A DNA stretch of 64,000 bases from Diaporthe sp. PMI_573. Lineage: Eukaryota; Ascomycota; Sordariomycetes; Diaporthales; Diaporthaceae. Where the stretch lies: assembly GCA_021399435.1 (NCBI GenBank), contig JAJTUP010000038.1, forward strand, positions 372,001-436,000, read 5' to 3'. Each line of letters starts with the position of its first letter. The stretch's first letter is position 1. This document shows, piece by piece, positions 56,222 through 64,000 of the stretch. The translations under genes were made by a program, and so were the position numbers. The notes under the pieces were generated by a model. It was not told where the DNA came from. It did not search any database and saw only the letters and a list, made by a program, of their open reading frames with translations.

Positions 56222-57411
56222 GTGTCCAGCGTGCTTGGGGTTTCAACCGAGGCGGAGCGAGGCGTTGCCTTCTGATTCTGAAGGATATTTTTGTCCCAGT
56301 GGCCACAATTAGCGCTGAAGGTATTGTAGGGCTCCCCTGCTTGGTGGAGACGTCAACTGATGTATGGATTTGGGTTCACCCAGAGTGCCTTCTGTTTGGG
56401 ATGGTCAGGAGGGTCTGCTGGTCTGCGATTGATCAAAGCCGTGTAGATTTCTCGCGACGAATATCCTGTGGTGAAGAAGCCATTACAGTACATTATTTCC
56501 CCATGCGTGAGCTCCAGGGCTTTCAGAGGAGGCTTAGGGGTTTGGAAACGGTCTGCTGTCAAACACGACACGGCTCATGTGCTTGCGACGGCTAATCTTC
56601 CTGCAAACAGCGGTCCAGAGTTAGGGTGCGCAGCATCCATGGCAAACTTGACGGAGATGAGGGTAACTTGTCTGACTTTGTTTTTGAAACAGACAGTCTG
56701 GATCCGCAAACAATGCTTGGGTTTGAGCTTCTGTGCCAACTCATTCCATGTTTGACTGGTAGAGCACAGCCCTGGAAACTTATGAACGCCCTTGCCAGTG
56801 TGATTTGAAAGTAACCTACATAGACTCCGAAATTTGGCAAGACGCTAGGATTTTACAAATCGTGCAAATACTATTAGGGAATACTCGTTGAGTCCTACAG
56901 TTCCATCATGGAATAGGTCACCACAGTCAACATCACATGGTGCGCGCAAGGAAAATCAACTGGTTAAAGCACCTCATCGTCTTCAAGACACCAATAACAC
57001 AGCAGTACGTCAAGGGGAAAAAAGATGCTGAATTCTAGCTGGTCTATCCTTGCCTATCGCCATGAGATTGAACATTGACCACACCCCTCCTCCGTCCGTC
57101 TTTGCAACAAACAGGGGGCCGGCAAAACGAACCAGCCGTCACAACACCGGAGCCTGCCAACCAACATCAACAACACCAACACCGAGGCAATGCTTTTTCC
57201 ACACTCTGAAACAAACATGGGGTGTGTGTGTGTGTGTGTCCGTCTAGGTAGAATCGAGCAACGCAGGGCAGATAGGTAAACAGGAAATGAAGCGAGGGTA
57301 TTTTTTGAAAATTGGCAGCTCGACGGCTTGTCCTTTCTATGAGCAGATGGGAAAACAAAATGGTGGGGTAAAGAGGGGGGCGCAGGTCACTCTCCGAGTC
57401 TCCCTCCCCTC
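56222..57411. other. Gene-free stretch
   Basis: This 1.2 kb contains the 3' end of the FHIP gene and a (GT)n run at 57222-57239. No other gene is visible. Confidence 0.3.
57222..57239 (+). repeat. (GT)n dinucleotide microsatellite
   Basis: Nine GT units downstream of the FHIP stop codon. Confidence 0.75.
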
Positions 57412-60400
57412 CTATATGAACTTCACCTCGTCGTCAAAGATACCAGCTCTCACCTGCACCAGAGCCGCCAGCTCGAACAGGAAGGACTGCAGGATGATAA
57501 TGTTGGTGAGGACATGAGAGACGGACACCTTCTTTTCTTCGGGCGGCGTAGGCGTGTCGTCCTTGTCGCCGTCTGCCGCTTGTGCGCTCTCATCTTGCGC
57601 ATCTGCAGCACCGGTGGCGTCGTCCTTGGCCGGTGGCGTCGGAGGTGTCTCGTCCTCAATCTTCCCTCCCAGCTGGAGCGGTAAGTTGGTAGCCTTCGAC
57701 TTATCAGGGAGGCCGACCTTCCTCGCCAGTATCTGCTGGTCCACAGCTTGGAAAGCAGCGGCCTGGCTCGCCTTGACGGGGTCCTGGTCACTCCCAACCG
57801 GAGAGTACGGCCGGTGTAGCCCACCCCCACCTTTGACCGGCGTCTCGTACTTGTACGAGTCCTTGGGGGGAACAGGCGGGGCCTTGTTGACCGACGACGG
57901 GGTCCCTATCCCAAACCCGGCTGCCAGGGGTGGTCCGCCTGGTACGGCCAGATGAGGGCCACGTGGGCTGGTGGAGCGACTGGGTGTTCCGAGGTCATCG
58001 AGGTCCTTCAGTATACGCCGCGCGAAGCCTTCGAACCCGCCTACTCGTTGAGGAGAGCCGCTCCTAGAGGTGTTCATACTCGACGGAGCCCAGGCCGGTG
58101 TGCCCGAGCCGGGTGTGCTAGATGGCATCGTAACGCGCCTGGGCATGGGAGTAGAGGCTGAATCAGCAATCTGGAACGACTCTCGTCGTTGCTGAAGAAG
58201 ATCATGGAAGCGAGGGATCGTCTCGCGGTATGTGGCAACCTCGTCCGAGAGCAATTGCAGTATGTTCAACAGTCGCGGTAGATCGGACGAAGACCATATT
58301 GGCCTGCGACGACACTTGTTGATTTTATCAAATGTTTCAGGATCGTCGGCAAGCATCGTCTGGAGGTCCGGATCCAGAGCACCATCGGCTTCTTCTCTCG
58401 GTGAAAGGGGTTGATATGCATCATCCGAGTCGTAGATGTAGCTGTTCGGGTGTCGTACAAGCCAGCCCTCGAGACTCATGAAGCCACATATTGCGAGGTC
58501 AAACAGTGTTTCCGTGATACCGAGATTTGTCTCGACTGGGTTGAGGAAGAATAGCTCCAAGTGATCGAGTAGAGTGGTCAACAACGGGTCGTCGGATCGT
58601 ATAGTATGTGACCGAACATCTCGGGGAGCACCTGGTAAGGAGTCCGGGACGGAGGGCAACTTGTGGTTGTTGACGTTGATCTTGGGCACAGTGAGCTTCA
58701 GAGAACACGGGTGGCTCTCCAGTCGTGATGTGGTGTCCTTCAGTATGTTCTCGTAAACGTCGTCAAAGTTGTCCTGACCTCCAATTGTTCCCGCAAGGGA
58801 CATCAGGAATTCCAGCTCCTGCTGCTGGGCCCCGACGGTGCGGTGTGGCACTTCTCCGTAGAGATTTTCAGTTCGTATCAGCGTTACTACAGCGTATCGA
58901 TGGTGCCTCTTAAGGATCGCTGATACGAGTTGAAGCGTGACATGTACGGTCTGGTGATTAGGTGATCGCAGGCAGGCCAGGATTAGATCGACGAGGGTGT
59001 ACAAAAGAGGGTCGAGAGTGTCATCAGCTTTGGCGGCCATCATTGAGGCTAAATCCATCGACTTCCTCTTCCTAGCCTTACTGACTGAATTCGATTCGTC
59101 TTCTGGTGATGCCGGCTCAATATCCGGCAGACCAAGCAGGTAGTGGAGGATGAGGTTGATCATGTCAGGATGGTCCAGGGCCTCGAGTATCTGGCGCAGA
59201 TAGGTCAAGACTGCCACTGACGAGCCTCCATCTAGGTCAGATGATTCAAGAAGAGACGGATATCTGCAAAGCATCAGCATGACGATGTGTGGTCTCCAGT
59301 TGGGGTGCGACGTACAGCAACTGTTGTAGGAAGATGATCTGGAAGTGCTCCAACAGTGTCGACTTGACGTCGATAGATTTGCAATGATTCAGCACATCCT
59401 GCCAGAATACCAGATGTGATAGGAATGTCTCCAAGTTTGCTTGGAACCCCTGGTCGGTGGACGGCATGACCTCCTGGGTGGCGACAGGGGGCTGATAATC
59501 CGACAGTGCGAGAATAGGGGGAAGATCGTGAGATGGGTAGTCTATGACCAGCTTCCCGCTCAATTGGCTGTAAAGCGCCCCGAGACCCGTGGCCATGAGC
59601 GTCGATAGGTCACTCTCTACAATCCACTGCTCGAGCTCGACCGAGTTCGAGGCAGCCTCGATGATGTAGAGCAAGCCAGTCCTCGCAAAGTCGCCAACCT
59701 TGCCCTCATGGTGGATGTAATCGACCAGTAGGTAAAACAGCGGGAAGTCCTGTTTCTGTGCCTTTCCTTCGAATTTATCTCGGGTGTCATGGCTTCGATC
59801 GTCCTGCAGTCTGTCGCGGTGAAGTTTGAACCATGATGACAATATGGTTGGTTCCAACCGGATCTTGGTGGTGATATTGAAGGCCAATTCAACGACTCGC
59901 GCCTCGGTGTCGGAGCCCAGACGGATGCTGTTGGCGCCTGTGATCTTAACAAGCAGGTTCGTCAGACTGGCGGCGAATGCTTCGCTCTCGACAAAGGCCT
60001 CCTCTTCGCTCTCGACGAGGGTTGCGAAGAACAGCACTGCTTCCTTGATGATCCATTCGTTGTACGACGTGGTGGCTATCTTTGCGATTGGGATGTAGAG
60101 CTGCTTGTTGGCTGAGAAGGCGATGCACGGGTGAGGGAGGGGCCGTCGTGTCTCGTCGCTCAGGATGTCGGTGAGGTCCTGCAGGCGGACCTCGACCTCC
60201 TCGGCAGCCTCATAGTCGTTTGCGAGGTTTGAGGAGTGGCGCCATGTTTGCTGTTTTGGTGGGGGCAAGTCAGAGGAGGGAGTTGCTGTGGGAGACGAGG
60301 ATGTGCAGCTGCACGCACCAGAAGACGGCTGTATTCCTTCTCGAAACGCCGCAGGCGTCTGACGGGGTCCTTCGCGGATTCTCGTCGCGAGCTCTCGGCT

Positions 60401-60502
60401 AAGGGGGTATTCGCAATCAGTCGCGACCACTGGCGAGGCGTGTCAGCGCAGGTCCAGTCCACGTGCTGGTACCGGGCGGTATTGGTGACCTACGAAGTCC
60501 AT
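57412..60502 (-). CDS. FHIP/RAI16-like protein (FTS-Hook-interacting, dynein cargo adaptor complex)
   Basis: Four exons: 60494-60502 (nine bases, MDF), 60319-60429, 59316-60250 and 57412-59263; introns of 64, 68 and 52 bases have good donors and acceptors; 968 residues and the frame closes. The N-terminal part matches the RAI16-like family: DPVRRLRRFEKEYSRLL, SSNLANDYEAAEEVEVRLQDLTDIL, RPLPHPCIAFSANKQLYIPIAKIATTSYNEWIIKEAVLFFATLVESEEE. A second conserved block includes LLTTLLDHLELFFLNPVETNLGITETLFDLAICGF. A Ser/Pro-rich linker (about 790-930) precedes the conserved C-terminus VSHVLTNIIILQSFLFELAALVQVRAGIF. Animal FHIP and the Aspergillus FhipA join Hook and FTS to link early endosomes to dynein; this is probably the orthologue. 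Full length, no damage seen. Confidence 0.93.
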
Positions 60503-63251
60503 ATCGTCTCTAGAGGCATGCCGATGCTTCGACGTGCTCGGTTTTCGTGGTATTGGGGTCTGTTGACGGCGAGGTTGGTCGTCGAACGTTGTCTCCAGAC
60601 GCATGAATCTGTTTGAGAAGGCCAGGGAAGCTTAGACCCTTGGGCCACATTCATATGCAGCCACGCTCGGGATGAGCCTGCGGGTCGCAACGGCCCCACT
60701 ACTGACAGGGGTCCCTTGACCATCAGTTGCTACTGTCATGCCGCCTACACGGCAGTCCAAGACCAACCTGCAGGTTGATATCTGATCGGACCTGGAGCTC
60801 AACCGCAGACCTCAGCCTTCTCTACCATCTTGCTGATATTCCTCAGCCTTGACTATAGCGACACTCATGCTCAGCCCTGAGAATCAAGTCAGGCTGCAGC
60901 TGCATCTAACATGAGCTCAGCACATACGGCGCGCCGTGCTTGAGAGTCGCCACTCCACTTGCACTCCTCGACAATTTGCATCTTGTGACGAGGACGTGCC
61001 TGAGGTCAGAGCCCACCATTACGAAGAGCACGGCACAGTGGGCCTCACGGAAGTACCACAATCTTCTCATTGGATCAACATATGAGCACAATTTCCCCCT
61101 CATGTTCTAGACATCATGTATGGGCTCCTACCATCTGCATACAAATGTCTCGCCAATGAGGTCATTTACGGTAAGGAACATCAACCATAGAATCGACAGG
61201 AGTCGTCCGAATTACAGCCACCCTCACTTTGTCTATCCCAACCTACCAAGAAAATGACCACCAAGGCGCATCATGGACGGGTCACGTTTTCCGCCAAGAC
61301 GGCCCCCGGATGGGCGCACGTACCGAGATGAGATTGCAGAACCGTCGAGCCATGAAGCTCGTGCAGTGACACCTTGGCTACGTAGCACCCAGCTTCGATA
61401 CCCGTGTGGGAGAGCGCGACGACGGAAAAGCCTGGTTCACTCAAGCTGCTCCCTCCAAGGCTCGAGCTTAGTGACGCCCGAATAAGATACTCAGCCTCGC
61501 TCATCAGTCACCTAAGATTTGCTGCAGCGTTCCATGGCATCGTTCAATGGGTCAGTCTGCTGCCATCGCCTGGCCAAAAGGACCACATGTGGGCCATCGC
61601 CGGGCATATCAAAGCGATCGACGATAGGCTCGTCGCTTAATTTCGAGACTTCTCACCAGATCTGATAACCGAATATCGTGCGTGACTTTGTGGCGATGAC
61701 GCCATAGTATTGGGGTGCGCAGACGGCTCGCGAGAGGATGTCCTTCTCTATCCGTTCTCAAGCGCGCCGCCAGATAAGATCGGTCTGGTTTGCCTAGCAT
61801 GTGGCTCTGATGTGCTCTCCTGACCGGTCCTTGGCCCTCATACGCTATGTTGTACATGCATGTACTATACAAGGTAGTGAGGAGTTTGGAGTCTCGTATG
61901 GCCAATGCGCTTTGAGAGGCTGAAAGCCCACAGCCAACTCACCTGGGCGAAGTGATGGGCTAAGTGCTGGGCTCGGCAGGACTGACATCGTTACTCATTC
62001 ACGGTCCCTCATCTTCTGAAAGACCATTTCCGACTCGAACTTAAAATTGACAAATATCGACAGGGTCGTCGAGTCATCTTCTACTGCTTTGTGTTCGATT
62101 GTCCCAACCGTGGAAAAGTTGAGAGACAACACATCGATTAAAAAAGAAGCCTCTGGACCTTTTCCTTGAAGCTTTGTTCTTGCATAACGACAACCACATT
62201 GAGCTAGACTCGAGCAGGACGGGCAAGCCATAGCCTACCGCATGGGCTTAGCCTTTAGCCATCATGCAGCCAGAGTAGTGTCGTCCACGGGAAGCTCCCC
62301 GCGCACAAGGTTGACTCTGGTCCCCCACAACACAACATTCGGGCGGCTACCTGCAGAGTAAGCGCGGCAACGACTGGTCGCCCGACCTGCATCATGTAGG
62401 GTCGCTGCTTTGGAGGTTGGAACAAGGGCGACTTGACTCACCCTCCAAAGTTTGATCATCTCCCCAGCCACTCGCATTGTGGAAATCGAATAGAATTTGG
62501 CGAGAACTGAACACCATTCGAGCAGCCAGCAGATAACAACATCCTGCAGACAGTCTGGCCGGCTCTGGTCTGGACGAGGGCCTGGGCGAGACCCCTCCAG
62601 GCATCGACACTGGCCCAGTGGGACAAGTCCCGAGTCACACTCGTGCAGGACCATCGCCTTCATCTATCTCAAGCTCCCGTCGTGGTTCGCCAGGCCGTCC
62701 TACCTCGGCGAGAGTGGAGGGAGTGTTCGTGCGTAGGACGCCCATTGGGACAGCGCCATTGCCCCTCCAGCGAATCATGGCCTGTAAGTGCTCACTTACA
62801 GGGGACCGCAGTGCCTGCCAAGCCTCTTTTGGCATGAAAGCGGCTAGTTGCACAAGACCAGCATTAGGGTTACTCGCTGTTAAGCGATGCCCCCTCGTTG
62901 CCCTTTGCTCAAGGACGGTCCCCTGGTTTATCGTCCCTTCCCGGCATGTTTCTTAATAAAGGTTGCCGCGAGGACGTTTCCAGGTTCAAACCTCCTGGGC
63001 TGTGTGTCATGCCCTCACCTAGTGTTTCCGCTTCAGCTGCGTCGAGTTGAGCGTCGTCGTCATTCCAGGCGGCAGAGGACCGAGAGACCCGTGGCCACGC
63101 GTGTACGCCTCGGTGCCATGCCTTGTGCTCTTATCTTGTGACAGCTTGTCTCCCCGGTCATTCATGATAGAGATGTTGTTCGGAACTTTTTTTCCTTTGA
63201 CCAGCCTCATGCTAAGACTCTGAAAAAAAATCAATATTGACGATCATCAAT
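60503..63251. other. Gene-free stretch between FHIP and the right-end gene
   Basis: This 2.75 kb lies between divergent starts and must hold both promoters. No frame in it carries a domain. A perfect palindrome-like inverted repeat sits at 62781-62802. A GTTCAAACC box at about 62982 looks tRNA-like by itself, but no matching A box or cloverleaf is present. Confidence 0.35.
62781..62802. repeat. Perfect inverted repeat (10-base arms, 2-base loop)
   Basis: CCTGTAAGTG, loop CT, CACTTACAGG. The near-continuous dyad could be a dimeric protein-binding site or a chance palindrome. Confidence 0.7.
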
Positions 63252-64000
63252 ATGGGTTGGTTCTCTCGCAATAAGACCAACAAGTTACAGCCTCGGTCTG
63301 GAGGGCCGCTCCCTGTACCGGCTGATGCGCGGCCGAGCGAAGGCCGCCTCCCTCCAGCACCGTACCATGCCCCGCAGACATCAGGCATCACGGACTCAAC
63401 CTCATTATGTCCTGACTTCCAGCCTGCTGGCTACCTGCCAGCTCCTCCGGACTGGAATGCAGGGTCTTCACCACCCCCGCCATACCCATATCAACAACAT
63501 TCACAGCAAGCACCAGTGGTGGTAAATCAGCATTATTACATGCTGGCACCGCCGCCGTCCAATGGAGACTTTCAGGCACACCAAGGAAATCCTGTGCCTT
63601 TGTCAAAGTTGATCATCGGATCTGCGGTCAATCTCGCCGACCATCTCATGCCTGGGGTCGTCCCCGCCTTGCTAAACGACGGCTTGAACCTTCGTGGTGG
63701 AGAATGCAACCAGTTTGCTGGCCCGGGAGCCGCAGCCCTGAACCAGCTTGGCGACAGGTTCAACGATGTAATGACCCAGATTGACCGGGATCGATACGCA
63801 GGAAATGAGAGAGACTTGTTCACCTACCGTCCGGACTCGGACTCAGACTCGTCGACAGGAACCACTACAAGAGGCCAGCTGGGCAGACCAAGGAAGAACC
63901 AGTCCTCCCACCACAGAGGGCATGCTACCTCGAAGGGGCAGACTGCAGCCGTGGCTGCCAGTGTCCTGTCCGGCAATTATTTTGCAAAGGTGGAGCTATA
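63252..64000 (+). CDS. Pro/Tyr-rich uncharacterised protein (partial, runs off right edge)
   Basis: The frame is open from the ATG at 63252 to the window edge (249 codons and two bases). The first 100 residues are low-complexity, rich in Pro, Gln, Tyr and Ser (SSPPPPYPYQQHSQQAPVV), probably disordered. A hydrophobic, Gly-containing block follows (KLIIGSAVNLADHLMPGVVPALLND), then NQFAGPGAAALNQLGDRFNDVM and a Ser/Asp-rich segment with basic residues. No known domain is recognised, but the composition shift and clean frame make a real gene likely. The start follows an AT-rich leader with an AAAAAAAA run. Confidence 0.65.
   Translation, partial: MGWFSRNKTNKLQPRSGGPLPVPADARPSEGRLPPAPYHAPQTSGITDSTSLCPDFQPAGYLPAPPDWNAGSSPPPPYPYQQHSQQAPVVVNQHYYMLAPPPSNGDFQAHQGNPVPLSKLIIGSAVNLADHLMPGVVPALLNDGLNLRGGECNQFAGPGAAALNQLGDRFNDVMTQIDRDRYAGNERDLFTYRPDSDSDSSTGTTTRGQLGRPRKNQSSHHRGHATSKGQTAAVAASVLSGNYFAKVEL

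Noticed and set aside
62978..63002. tRNA B-box-like GTTCAAACC
   Set aside because: No A box at the right distance and no acceptor stem or cloverleaf can be drawn.
1..64000. CRISPR arrays, operons and ribosome-binding sites
   Set aside because: The sequence is eukaryotic (intron-rich); no regular spacer-repeat arrays are present, and bacterial features do not apply.

Overview
The window is nuclear DNA from a filamentous ascomycete (Pezizomycotina, by general impression a Sordariomycete). Most genes carry several 50-120 bp introns with fungal signals (GTAAGT-like donors, CTGAC/CTAAC branch sites, TAG/CAG acceptors). The families are typically fungal: DUF3433, rhodopsin-like seven-helix proteins, DUF6546-type F-box proteins, a FHIP/RAI16 trafficking protein and NMT1-type binding proteins. 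All gene models below were spliced by hand; every multi-exon model except the GMC gene closes in frame. Similarity statements come from recognising motifs, not from searches.

Layout. 1-14.7 kb is an accessory, oxidoreductase-rich block: a DUF3433 membrane protein running off the left edge, a DUF1772 (anthrone-oxygenase-like) protein, a frameshifted GMC oxidoreductase, a rhodopsin-like membrane protein, a decayed membrane-protein remnant, a cytochrome P450, a secreted Cupin_5 protein and a medium-chain (quinone-type) reductase. 14.7-34.8 kb is almost gene-free: the only protein I can support is a 94-residue cysteine-rich protein at 25.9 kb, surrounded by GC-rich, microsatellite-bearing DNA. 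34.8-43.4 kb holds a small Cys-containing protein, an NMT1/SsuA-like substrate-binding protein, a second rhodopsin-like protein and a PaxM-type FAD monooxygenase. 46.8-52.1 kb holds a protein kinase and an F-box protein. 53.2-55.9 kb holds a decayed multi-pass membrane protein gene and a hAT-type MITE. 57.4-60.5 kb is a full-length FHIP/RAI16 gene, and 63.25 kb to the right edge is the start of a Pro/Tyr-rich protein.

How they fit. The left block has redox tailoring enzymes of the kind seen in secondary-metabolite loci, but no polyketide synthase, NRPS, terpene cyclase or cluster regulator is visible, so a pathway is only a hypothesis. The kinase, F-box and FHIP genes look like conserved housekeeping or regulatory genes. 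Decay (two in-frame TAG stops at former CAG-like codons, one frameshift), a MITE and a dispersed repeat pair mark the window as a partly eroding accessory region.
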